Source: Crotophaga sulcirostris
Taxonomy: Eukaryota > Chordata > Aves > Cuculiformes > Crotophagidae
Length of the DNA: 64,000 nt
Assembly: GCA_013397455.1 (NCBI GenBank)
Contig: VYZB01000216.1
Span: forward strand, 436,312 to 500,311
Reading direction: 5' to 3'
Shown here piece after piece: positions 36,526-48,213 of the stretch. The translations under genes and the position numbers were made by a program. Each line of letters begins with the position of its first letter. Position 1 is the first letter of the stretch. The notes beneath the pieces were generated by a model that made no database searches, had not been told where the DNA came from, and saw only the letters and a program-made list of their open reading frames with translations.

Positions 36526-39500
36526 ATCAACATAGTTGTTGTGACAAGGAAAGGAAAAATATAAGCACTGTTACATCCGGGTCTTAACTATTCTGATGGG
36601 ATGCTTTTGAAAAATTGACCGTTGGTAGTTTATTCAAGATCACAAATTTTTTGGTAAGGAAGGGAACTGACCTGTACTAAATGACTGTACCTTTTAATAT
36701 TTAACTGGCCTAATTTATAGAAGAGTGAAGATGTTAGTTGGAAAATTATAACTGATTCATCCATTAGTCATAGAATAATAATTTGAACTATTTGTTTGTG
36801 AGAAGATGAAGACACTTGAACGTGCTTTGATTTCTTTCTTATCAAAGCTCCAAGAACAGAACTCTACAACTATGCAGACATGCCCCATAGACTGGTCTTT
36901 ACATACGTACAGTAACTGTATGGATAAGAGCACAATTCTCAGGCTCATTAGAAATAGCAGGAACCTAAGAATAGGCAAAAGCCTTTAGCAAAATTGAAGG
37001 AGCAGAAGGTATGTTTTCAAGTTATGAAGGAAAAAGTAAAACTGGGTTGTGTTTTCATGTAAGTCTTTCTCACCATTTTGTTTGCAACAACTATAAGGAA
37101 TTTAGACACACAATAATAAAACTAAATACACTCTAATACATTAAAAATGATATTTTCCCACATAAAATTCATTAGTTCTGAAGAACAACAAAGTATATTG
37201 CTTTTCGTCTGATAAACATTTACCATAGCCAAGGATAAGTATTCTTAGAGTCTTTTCAAGTCTGTGTGACATATTTGTATTATGAGCATTTTTTGATGCT
37301 TATTGCCTATCTGTCTTTAAGCAATTTTCTTTGCTTGTAGTGGGAAGTTAAGATCTTAGATAGAGAAGCAAAAGCTGGATTTGAGCTAGTGAGATTTTGG
37401 TGAACACTAGAAACTCATTATCTACTGTGATGTGCTGAGTGTTGTGCCATTATCTAGTAAAGTAAAATTGAAACCACTGTGTAAATGCCTTTGCCCCTAG
37501 CCTGAATAAAAATCTTTTAAAAAGACAGTATTGGACTATAAAAAAGACCGAGAAGTGAGTTGTTTGGGTTTCTTTTTGACACAGGCTCAACAGTAGAAAG
37601 TTAGGAGGGTTTTTCTCTAGGACAATATCTCGTATTAGGGTTTCTGAAAAGTGTAGTGACGTAATTTCTGGGCTAGTTTTTGTATCAGATTGAAGGCTAG
37701 AGTATGAAATAGCTACAATGTGGTGGTCCTGTACTTTCAAAACAGTATCATGAAGGAATAAGTTCATTTATTCTCTTCAATAGACTTCTTTTCACATGTT
37801 TTCAAAATTCTTTTTACTTAAGAGTCAATATTTTCTCTAGTGATTGCTTTTGCTACACCACTGTTTATTTTGTAACTAGTAATTGAAGTATTTTGTAGTT
37901 AGAGGGCTTAATGAACTTGTGCCTAACACATTCCAGTGGAAACCAAAACATTCGACATGATATTCATGTGAGGATTTGAAGATGTCCTATTTTGCATGAT
38001 ACCTAGTGTGATTTGCTTAGTACACCATTTTGGTATAATTGACACAAGGAAAGCCGTTGGAGACAGTAAATTTCTATACAGAACCTAACCTGAACTCCAA
38101 TAAGCTGAGACAATGGTCTTGGTTTTATGGCCAAGCTGGTCATAAAAGGTCTAAACTGGCTATAAAAGGGCAAAGGTCTGACTTAGCCATACAAGTGTAT
38201 CAGAGTAAGATCTGATGTAAATGACAATGAAATTTGGGTATGTGGGAAAAGCATCAACTTATTATTCCTGTAAAAGATTTCAAGGCTGAGTCTCAATAAA
38301 TGATATGTGGTCTCAAAAGGCTTTGGCAGAAAGTAATGTACATTTTTTAGGTTGCCTAAAATTCATTACTGACACTTCAGATCTCACAAGATAATTTCTT
38401 ATATCATTTCTAACTGTATCAAGTCCAAATAGTTTATGTTCTAAGATGACTCTTTTTCATTTTCTGAAACAAAACCACAGCTGTTTGAACCAGTAAAAGT
38501 TAACATTACCATGAATTGTTTCCTTATTTGAAGATGTATTCTAATGTCTCAGGACATGGTACCTTTATAAGGCAGTAAAAATAAACTGTTTCACAAGTAA
38601 CCTTAGAAAGTAGAAGGTTCTATAGAAATGCTAATTATTTTCCCTCCCTGGTCTCATACTTCTATAAGAGCCCATTTCACAGTACCTAGCAAGAGTGTGG
38701 TACTACACAAATCTTGTCTCCCCAAATGGCTACTGAAAAAATAATAATGTGTTACATACCTACTCCTTCTGGACATCTAGAGATGTTGGCTGGTCTTCCG
38801 CCTGCCAGTGTCCAGCATATTACTTTATAGATATTTTAAAGGATATTTAAAGGGAATAACACTAACAGAGGCATGATCTAGTTCTTTGTCATAGGACTAT
38901 TTAAACATTTTTATTTTAAAGCTAGTATGAAGTAGACTGTACTTTAGACTAGCTAGCCAAGAACAAGCTAGTGACATGACCTGCCTGATAAGAATTATTG
39001 ACATGGACTGCAAGTATCTCTTCTTCCCCTGGGTATTTTTTTTCCCAAAAGTTAAGAGCTTTTCAGTTACAATCCAGGCAATGGAGTACTTTTTCCAGTG
39101 CTGAATGTGTGAATGTCTTTTAGAAGGTAGCAAAATATTACTTGGTAATTTCTGTTTTACAAATTTTGACCCTCTTTCCTTAGTTCACAGAATTGTTTGA
39201 TCTCCTTTGTAACCTGTTTGTGTGAAGTTCTGATGATGACATAATTTTCTGCCTCACCTTAATAGAAAAAGTATACTTTTAACCAAGCTTAATTGCAGGT
39301 AAAAGTCCTAATTTAGCGTTGTAATTTGACATAGCAAAAAGTTGGCACAGTCTGTGCCTAAATTCTAGAGAAATCCTGTAAATATCCCGCATTACAGATT
39401 CTCTCTATAGTCTAAATAGGGTAGGGGGACAGGAATGGGACAGGGATCTTTGTATAGAATCTCTGTATGGTTTTTATTTAATGGAAAACCGGACATTTGG

Positions 39501-41092
39501 GAATGACAGTGATAGATGGACAGTAGTCATACACCTTGATTTGTAACATAGGCAGTGTTTATATCCAGATTCAGAAGTTAGGAAGTACTTCTAGATCCAG
39601 CAATTTTACTGTAGTTTTAGAGGTTAAAATGTAGCAAGGCTGCTTGCCTATATAATTATTCACAGCTCAATGCATGCAGCCTTGAGATTCCCATCTGTCT
39701 TTTCATTATACATCTTGGTTGGAAGGCTGCTGTAACTGAACTAATATGAATGGCACCGAGAGGCAGAAAACGTCAGCTTGGACACAACCTTATGTTTCCT
39801 AGCTACATGGTTTCCCAAACGATAATGTTTAAACAGTTTGGAAGGAAGGTAACTGTGCTTTTGACCATTTTACACCCTTTCAAAAAGAAGTGTCTCCAGA
39901 TTCTTAGCGAAGTGGTAGACAGATGCTCAGTCTCACATTGCTTGCCCTGATTATATGCTGGGAAGATGCAGTCTTATCTAAAAGTAGACAACGAGGAGAT
40001 TCTGCCTTGGTAAGCATAAGACAAAAACCCTTCATTTTTCTCATAGAAGCTGGAAATGAGATGTAAATAATTCTATTTTTAGAACAAGCAAGAAATAGGA
40101 ACTTGAAATTTACCCTAGTGTCTGATACAGAAAATAGAAGCAGGTCAACTTATTGGTTAAAGTAAACTTGTGTCTTTATTTCCCTTTCTTGACAGCTTGA
40201 AGTTTGCTAATATCTTGACTCCCAAAGCCTATAATATCCCTGTCATATTATCAGACACCTATTGAGTTTTGAAATGCAATAATATTTGTTTAAAACATGT
40301 TACAAGCAATGTTTAGAACTTTATACAGTCATTAATATGTTTAAGTAATCTTTGGAATATTCTTATTTGTAGTTTATTGTAGAAAGCTGTACATTATATT
40401 TTCACAAGCTTTTCTGTTCTAGCAGCTTGGCCATCATGTATTAAATATTGTTATTTAACTGTCATAATGTTTTTACTTCACTTAAGAAGTGAGAAAAATA
40501 TAGCTCCCTCACAGTTCTCCTGTTCATGAAGTATCATCATAAAGGGCAGGGTTGTCTTTAATATGTTATTCTACTGTCAGACTTGAAATACAGTACAGTT
40601 TACGTTGTTGGTGCTAGAATCAATCTTGGGAAGATACTTTTTATTCTCATTATGTCACTTTACAGACTTACAATTTTTCATAAGACTTCTAAACCTTGTT
40701 TTCAATACTGATTTTATTGTTAAGTTTAATGACATTTGTGCTTGTTAAGTTGAATCTCTCAGGTAATTCAACAAAACTTTCCTTTTAAACTTCAAATTCA
40801 GATGCACATAGTTTTTATTATCTAAATGTAGCATTATTTCCAATAAAGGTCTTTTATTTCCAAAATTACTATTAGTGGAAATCTAGTAGTGGGAATTGTA
40901 CCAAGAGAACAATTAAAATGTGAAGCTTTAAACAGTTGCCAGGAGTGAAGAGTAGGACTTTTAGTGACAATACTAAATTTCAGTGAAGTATGTTTTAATT
41001 CTTTGACAGTCCTTAGCTACTCATGGACTGACATGAACATACAAAACAAGCTAAGGTATTGCTTCTAGCAACTGCCACAAGTCAGCTCATGA
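36526..41092. other. AT-rich non-coding sequence
   Basis: No gene or clear interspersed repeat. A diverged 20-bp direct repeat (38133-38152 and 38153-38172, sharing CTGG..ATAAAAGG) is present. The frames at 37450-37767 and 38897-39133 (minus) have no recognisable motif. Confidence 0.55.
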
Positions 41093-42328
41093 TAGAGAAA
41101 AGCCAACATGGGTTCACCAGGGTAAGATTGTTCTTGACAAATCTGATCACCTTCTAGTACAAAGTGACCCAATTGGTTGATGAACGGTGAGTGGTGGACA
41201 TCGTATACCTGAACTTCTCCAAGGCTTTTGACATGGTCCCTCACAGCCTCCTCCTAGAGAAATTGAAGTGCTACAACCTAGAAAAATGGTCTGTGCTGTG
41301 CGAAAAGACCTGGCTGATAAGCTGTACCCAGAGGGTGGTGGTAAATAGCCTGTGTCAAACTGGCAACCAGTCACAAGTGGGGTACCCCCAGGGATCGATA
41401 TAGGGCGCAACACTGTTTAAAATCTTCATAAGTGACCCGGATGTTGGGATCAAGAGCACCCTGATGAAGTTTGCAGATAACCAAGTTGAGTGGGCAAGTT
41501 GACACTCCAGAGGGAAAAGCTACCTCCAGGAAGACCTGGACAGGTGGGAAGAGTGGGATAGCAGGATCCTTATGAAGTTCAGTGGAGGTAAGTGTAAGAT
41601 CTTGCACCTGGGAATACATAACCCTGGAGTGCAGTTCAGACTAGAGAGCAGCTCTGTGGAGAAGGACCTGGGGTCTTGGTGGACAACAGACTCAATGTGA
41701 GTGAACAGTGTACTGCAGCAACAAAGTGATCAACAGGATACTGGGGTGCATCGAGAACAGCATCAACAGTTGAGCTGAAGATGTCATTATCCCGCTCTAC
41801 TCAGCACTTCTCAGGCTGCCCCCTGGGGTAATGCATCCAGTTTTGGTCCCTGCTATACAAAAAAAGATGCAGACAGTCTGGAGAGGGTCCAGAAAAGGGT
41901 CACTAAGATGATCAGAGGACTAGGAAACAGACCATATGAAGTAAGGCTGAGAGAACTGGGTTTGTTCAGCCTTGAGATGGGAAGGCTTAGGGAAGACCTT
42001 ATTACAATGCACCAGTATGTAAAGGGTGTCTACCAGAAGGATGGAGACTCCCTTTTTATGAGGAGTCACATGAAAAAGACAAGGGGAAATGGGTACAAGT
42101 TTCTCCTAGGGAGAATCTGATTGGATTCCAGAAGAAAATTTTTCACCATAAGAATAGTTATATGTTGAAATAATCTCTCCCAGGGAAGTGGTAGATTCCT
42201 CTACACTGGACACTTTTAAGGCTCAGCTTGACAGGGATTTGAGTTCATCTAAACTATATATCACCTAAAAGTTTGGAACAGATGATCCGTGAGCATCCTT
42301 CAAACCTAGCATTCTATGATTCTATGAA
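41093..42328 (+). mobile_element. CR1 LINE, 1.2-kb 3' portion with degenerate RT domain (plus strand)
   Basis: The longest CR1 copy here. It starts in the KSQHGFT-like segment (gccaacatgggttcaccagg), then reads VDIVYLNFSKAFDMVPHSLL (RT motif A with its Asp) at 41194, and GYPQGSI followed by a TAG (motif B). Motif C, LMKFAD, is followed by a 2-nt deletion that removes the second Asp and shifts the frame (about 41467-41480). Downstream are the C-terminal segments, including [20 protein letters not shown] at 41930 with the frame open to about 42118. The 3' UTR follows, ending in ATTCTATGATTCTATGA at 42328. Several stops and indels make it inactive. Confidence 0.95.
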
Positions 42329-45300
42329 AGTTATCTACCTCTATATTTGTTCCACTGATCTCTGTTCCTTCATTTTTTGTGCTTCCTCTGAAATTTTTTA
42401 GTATCTGAGTATTTTCCATTTCCAATTCTTTTTATTCTTTCAACTTTTTGGTCTCTTAATTAAAAAAAAGGAGGTTATATTTTGTGTGGTGTTTTCAGTG
42501 AGGGAAAAACAGATTATCATCATTCCTGCTTGACACAACTTCTTTATTTTCTGTTCATGATGTATTCTTGTTGTCTTACTCAAATAACTTTCATTGATTT
42601 ATCTTGTTTACCTTCTCTTCTGTAACTTGTTTACTAAAAATCTGTCCACCATAGGACCAATTCCACTAATTGTTTATACTATTACAGAAAATGTTTGTGA
42701 GAACAGTATTAATGAATTAGCCCATGATGCCATTACAGCTGAAATATTATATCAGTCTATTGAAATATTAATAGGCTTCTATGACACAAAAAGGAGGGCT
42801 GGAGGCAGTAAAAATCTCCAACACATGGAAGTTTGAATAATTGTGGCCATATGGAAATCTGCTGTCTTATTTTTGTAGCAACACCATAGCCATGGCTTCT
42901 CTCAGTATTTAATATCTGCAATGAAGTTTTTAATGAGCAGTAACAGAGGAGTTCTCTAGTTCATTTGTTACTCAGAAGTACACCTTCTGGCTAGTATTAG
43001 TTTAAAAATAATTGATTTCTATTTCAAAGAGTTACACTGAATGTATTATTACACAAAGCTGATTGAGTGAAATGATCTCATCAAAAGGATGATGTTCCAA
43101 GATTTATGTTTAATATGTTGTACAAAAACTAGATTAAACTTTATTTTTTAAAAATAGTTTGTGATTCACTGTAATATTTTTATTCCAGACATTGTTTGCT
43201 GTTCATATTTTTCAGTAGAAAAGCTGTTCTGCAGACATTTCAAAGAAGATTTTTTTCAAGAGAGATGATTTATGGAAGAATTTATATCTGTGTTCTTACA
43301 CTTGCTAAGATAAGTTTGCAGCCAACAAAGTTTTTACCATCATTCAAATTGGTTTTGTCAGCAGTTGTTAATTTTTGCAGTTATTGTCCCTCACACATTC
43401 GGTGATTTTATGTAACTACTCTTCAGGCTTGTGCAGTTTGGGCAACCAAAGCCTTCACATCTTCTGTACTTTAATTAAAATATATTTTTTCCCCAGATTT
43501 CAACTCATCTTTACCAGAAGTCGCCTTTTGCTCTTCTCTCACGGCTTCCCCAATGCACTGAGTTTACATTCAAAGGTCACATCTACCACAGCAGTGTTAA
43601 CTGCCCTGGTATCATAAGTCTTGGACAGGCATAATCCTTTCTCTGAACATCTGTGGGATCTTAAAGCCTGAGAGCCAGCAAGACTTCCAATACTGGGGAG
43701 AAGAGCTGACAGCAGCATAGGCAAGGCCCTTTCTTGCCTACCCAAGTTCTGCCATTTAGCAATGTGGAGACGTGCATGCTTCCTAGAAGGAGGCAGGCTG
43801 CAAGTTCCAGCTGTGAAAATTCATTGTGTACCTGTCAGGCACAAGAGGTAAAGGTTCACTCAGCTGAAGATTTGCTAGTGAAATTAAGAGGGTTTTAAAA
43901 TAAGCAGGTCATGGTAAGGCTTAACCGGATAATATTCTGTTCTGTTTTCTATCATGACACTTGATTTAGTCAATTACTGTCATATTAGATTGCTTTACTG
44001 AAATTATAATGACTTTCATATGCTGCATCATAGAATATTTGTGCTGTCAAGATTTGCTCTCTAAAGGATCATATAAATGGCAAATGTCATTTTAAATAAG
44101 TCTAGGAAAAGAGTTAAAACTCCAGATCTAAGCATGTAAAAAACTGAGCTAATAAATGTTGTCCAAGATACTCCCTACCTTACAGAGAGCATTAACAGAG
44201 ATGGTAGAGCAATTAATTGGACCTAAGGACCAGTTCCAAGTGCTTATTTAAGGTGAATATAGAAATACCTAGACGGTTTAGCATGATCATTGCTGTGATG
44301 AGATACACCTTTTATGTGATAAGGAAAGGACATCAGCATGTAAAGCACTATCATTAACACAGAAATAATATTAGTTGCTAACCAGTTAGGAAGCTGACCA
44401 TTGTTAATCTACAATTTTTTTTTTACATTTGCTTACCTGAAGCTTGTTATGGATGTATTTAAATGGTTGCAGAGGGGTAGAAAAACGTAATTGTGTTAAC
44501 AACTAATGAGTGGTCTTAGGCTTTTTCTCTTTTTTCAGTCTGTATTCTCTTGCAAATTTGTTAACCAAGACAGTAATTAGCAATGTATCGTCCCCAGTAC
44601 TTGTTGGTACACTTGGCATGGCTAAATGCTTTCTCTGGTCTGAATAAAACAGATTGATTTCAAGGGAAAGACTTTTGGTCCACTCAAATTTAGGTCAGTT
44701 AGTCTGAACTTTTGTTTCCATTTTTCTTGCTTTGGACTGGAGCAAAATTGTTGAGATTTTTAAAATTACAAGTTGGTATAAAAATATTTTATGCTATAAT
44801 TTATATTTTGCACCAAAACCAAAACTTTAAAAAGAAACCACTTTAATTTTCAAACTTCCTCCAGCAAAGTTCTTCTGCAAAATCTCTCTTTTTACCAGTA
44901 GTATAAATCTGAAATTCTGGGACTTCTGAAATGGCCCTACAGAATTAACTGTCATGGCACAGGTCTGGAAACATCTCCATGGCCACTCAGACCAAGAATG
45001 TATTGTCAAATGCAACGTTGACATTTTTATCAAGTCATGTAGGAGTTTCCCATCTCTCTTGTGCTACTGAAAGCACGGCCTTAGGGTTTCATTTGTCTGA
45101 TGATTAGAAATCTTTTTGTGTGAGTCTACTTAAAAATATCTATAGACAGCTTGTTCCTGTGAACACTGCTTTTTAGCAGAACTTTTCTTGGGTATTTATA
45201 TTTAATGCTTATGAAATGAATAATTTTATCCTGACAGTTTGTATTTTTCTGAGCTAATGATGAGCTAGTCTGGTAGGCTTCTTACTATGGTTTCCTTTTA

Positions 45301-45851
45301 TTTCGCTCAACATACTCTTTTATTGCACCTAGTTACAGCTGAAAGATAACTTTTCAAGCATATTTAACCAGAATTATAGCACAGTAGTCCATGCAAAATC
45401 TCTGAGTTTCTTGTATTTTTTTATCACTGTGTCATCGGTGGCTTGTGGACTTCTAAAAAATAGTTTGCAAAGTCTTCTCTTTCACTATCAATCTCAACTG
45501 GTAAACTTCCTACTTAATTACACCACTTCCTAGCATTCTAGTCCTCACTGTAATTTTGCTCTTCCCATCTGTTATTCTGAATATACTGAATATTACCTCT
45601 CAGCAGTGTGTCAATAACAATTTTTCTGTGTCAATCTCTTTTATGAAACCACCAAATAAAAGCCAGTTTCAGAGTGAATCACCAATGACACCCTCCAGTC
45701 TACTTATAGCATCTGTTTAACTCCATTCCAGACACCTCAATTTTAAGTCTTATTCTAATAATTGCTTTTGTTTGTTTGGGTTTTTTTCATAGGTAGATGT
45801 GTTCTGAGCTCTTCATAACTGTTATTTTTCTCCTCCCTTTCTGTTTTCCAG
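42329..45851. other. AT-rich non-coding sequence
   Basis: No recognisable gene. An acceptor-like tract (tttttccccag) ends at 43497 before a 40-codon frame without recognisable motifs. The frames at 43539-43745 and 44827-45033 (minus) are featureless. Confidence 0.5.
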
Positions 45852-46005
45852 CAAGATTAATGGATGTTACTGGCTGCTGTGCTGTGTTGCGGCTCTTCTA
45901 TTTCCTCTGCTTACACTGAGCACACCACAGTCCTTGCTCCGTGTCACAGCACGGGTACATGACCCAGTGCCAGGGAGCTGGTACAAAATAACCTGTTATC
46001 TTTAA
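45852..46005 (+). other. Speculative terminal-exon-like segment
   Basis: A strong pyrimidine tract (about 45820-45848) ends in ttttccag at 45851, a good splice acceptor. From 45853 a frame of 50 codons runs to TAA at 46003-46005. It contains a hydrophobic run (WLLCCVAALLFPLLTL) that could form a membrane segment, then RVTARVHDPVPGSWYKI. AATAAA follows at 46155-46160, about 150 bp after the stop. The segment is more GC-rich than its surroundings. I do not recognise the protein, and no upstream exon can be paired with it. Chance or an old repeat is quite possible. Confidence 0.15.
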
Positions 46006-46648
46006 GACTGTATGAACCCCTACTCTATCTGATGCTTTAATGCAGCATTTGTTCATAAAAGACTTTTACTCGTATGAATAGGTGAATTACTTATAGCACT
46101 AGACAGTGAGAACTAATTCTGCATAAAAGCTTGTACTCGTAAGCAGCAATCTAGAATAAAATCATAGAAACAGCTGCTGAATATCCAGGATTCTGGATTT
46201 TATATTATGAGTATGACTTGTGTTTAATTTTGTCTGCCATCTCCAAGTCTGATCTATACACAATACATAGTAAAATGATCTCACTCAGTATTTTTAATGT
46301 CTATATTGAATATAGTTAAATATATATATATTAGGAGTAAAGTAAGCACCTTGAGTCTGTAAAGGACTGAACAAGATCTAATAACATTGAAGAAAACTGG
46401 GCTTTACTGGGTTTGGAAATTGAATCTTAGTCAGAGAAAATTGAGTTAAAAGATCAATAGAGGTGGATTATTTTAGACAGAAAATATGGATTTATGTTGA
46501 TTCTTACGCTACTTACTAGGATGTTCATTATCTAATTTTGACTGGTTTTTTTTTATATCCCTTTGTTTTAGAGCCAGTTTATACACTGATGGGTAAAATT
46601 AAGGGAGTACATCACTGTATCTGTAAACACTGTGCCTCTGTTTTGCAG

Positions 46649-46758
46649 TGATGGTCTGGGGCCACATCATCCCATTTGCAAAGTTAAAGGGCAGGAAAAA
46701 AAGAAGAAAAGTAGATAACTTTGATGAGGAAGTCAGAAAAAGAAAAATTCTTTATCAG
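46649..46758 (+). other. Speculative internal-exon-like segment encoding a very basic peptide
   Basis: It is bordered by ctctgttttgcag (acceptor ending at 46648) and CAG|gtttgt (donor at 46759). It is 110 bp, with two leading bases and 36 open codons. The peptide has a short hydrophobic start (MVWGHIIPFAKL), a nuclear-localisation-like GRKKRRKV and a charged stretch NFDEEVRKRKILYQ. I do not recognise it. The mixed-charge composition is unlike the AT-driven frames nearby, but A-rich DNA readily encodes K/R/E, so this may be chance. Confidence 0.15.
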
Positions 46759-47679
46759 GTTTGTTTTCTGAAGTCATTTATGACAGGCAGTGGAAAGTGG
46801 AAAAAGGAGACAAAAAGAGGTCATACATGAACTCAATAATTTGCTGGGGGAAGTGGGTGTGGGGAAAGTAGGATGTGGATATTTTTGTGAAACTAAAGAG
46901 AGAAACAAATGTTGGGTTTTTTTCATTATTATTATTATTATTTAGATTCTATCTAGTCTGGTCTCCATTTTGTGAAAGAGAGGAAGGAAAACATAATCTT
47001 ATGTTACTGTTTTATCCCAGAAGGATAATTGTCTTCTCTCTTGAGGACAGATGACCAGAGACTGTTTAAGATAATCCTTCTGCTCCTAGAGGTGGCAAGA
47101 AGGAGACCGGGTTCCTTAAGAACAATGACAGAGGTCCTTCAGAGGGAATTCACCAGTTTAAAAGGTAGTGTTTGTCCCATGAGTGCATTTCTTGACTTTT
47201 TCAACAAATCTAGATTCATATTCTCATGTCCACATTTGGAGAATATCAACCCTGAACTGATGAAAACCCCAGTATCTCTTTCCTTTCCAAAGAGGTTAGA
47301 AGCAAAATTTGCTCCTATAATTATACAAATATTTTTATAACATTTTGGCTAAACTGGACATAAAGATTTTCCTTCAGCTATGTTTAAGGATACTGTAAAT
47401 TGAACAACAAAAATATCTAAATTTTATTTTATATTTGACTTTTATCTGACTTCTCTGTGAGATAATTGTCAATATAAACAAGCAGACCTTCCCCTGTAAC
47501 TTCTTTACACGTCTCTTTGAATATTAGATAAAAAAACTTGTCATTATGGACTGTATTTTACAACTACATATAAGAATTTTTGTGCAGCACTTTCATCACT
47601 TGAGTGGCTATTAGTTAACACAATAGATGTTATAGAGCAGCATTTTAAGTCACTCACTGAATCCATTATGGCTTTATTC
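46759..47679. other. Non-coding sequence with one 103-codon frame
   Basis: The plus frame 47029-47340 has no recognisable motif, no signal and no good splice partner, so I treat it as chance. The (ATT)6 repeat is listed separately. Confidence 0.5.
46925..46942. repeat. (ATT)6 microsatellite
   Basis: Six uninterrupted ATT units. Confidence 0.9.
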
Positions 47680-48213
47680 AGTAGTTATAACTACTTGGCA
47701 CTGGTGAAGCTGCACCTTAAATACCATGCTCAGTTCTGAGTCCCTCACTACAAGAAAGATATTGAGGTGCTCGCATGTGTTCAAAGAGCAATGAAGCTGG
47801 TGAAGGGCTTTGAGAACAAATCTTGTGCGGAGCAGCTGAGGGAAATGGTGTGTTTAGTCCAGGGAAAAGGAGGCTGAGAGGAAACCTTAATGCTCTCTAC
47901 AACTACCTGAAAGGAGGTTGGAGCGAGCTGGGTGTCTGTTCTCCCAAGTAACAAGCAATAGAACGAAAGGAAACAGACTCAAGTTGTGCCAGAGGAAGTT
48001 CAGATTGCATATGAGGAAAAATTTCTTACTGAAAGGTTTATCAAGCTTTGAAACAGACTGCCCGGGGAAGCAGTTGAGTCTAGAGGTATATTAAAGATGT
48101 GTAGACATGGTGCTTAGGGATATGGTTTAGTGGTAGACTTGGTAGAGTTAGGTTTATCACGGGGGTCAATGATCTTTAAGGTCTTTTCCAACCAAAATGG
48201 TTCTGTGATTCTA
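47680..48213 (+). mobile_element. CR1 LINE, old 3' end (plus strand)
   Basis: It starts in the segment equivalent to SALVRPHLEYCVQFW (ctggtgaagctgcacctt), passes through YKKDIEVL.RVQR..KLVKG and the NYLKGG segment (about 47900), and ends with GGTCTTTTCCAACCAAAATGG and the TTCTGTGATTCTAC tail at 48213. Several indels and stops break the frame, for example after EQLREM near 47850, so this copy is older than those at 30301 and 33540. It is an inactive 5'-truncated insertion. Confidence 0.93.

Noticed and set aside
47029..47340. 103-codon plus frame near the exon-like segments
   Set aside because: It does not begin at an acceptor or end at a donor that would join it to 46649-46758, and it resembles no family.
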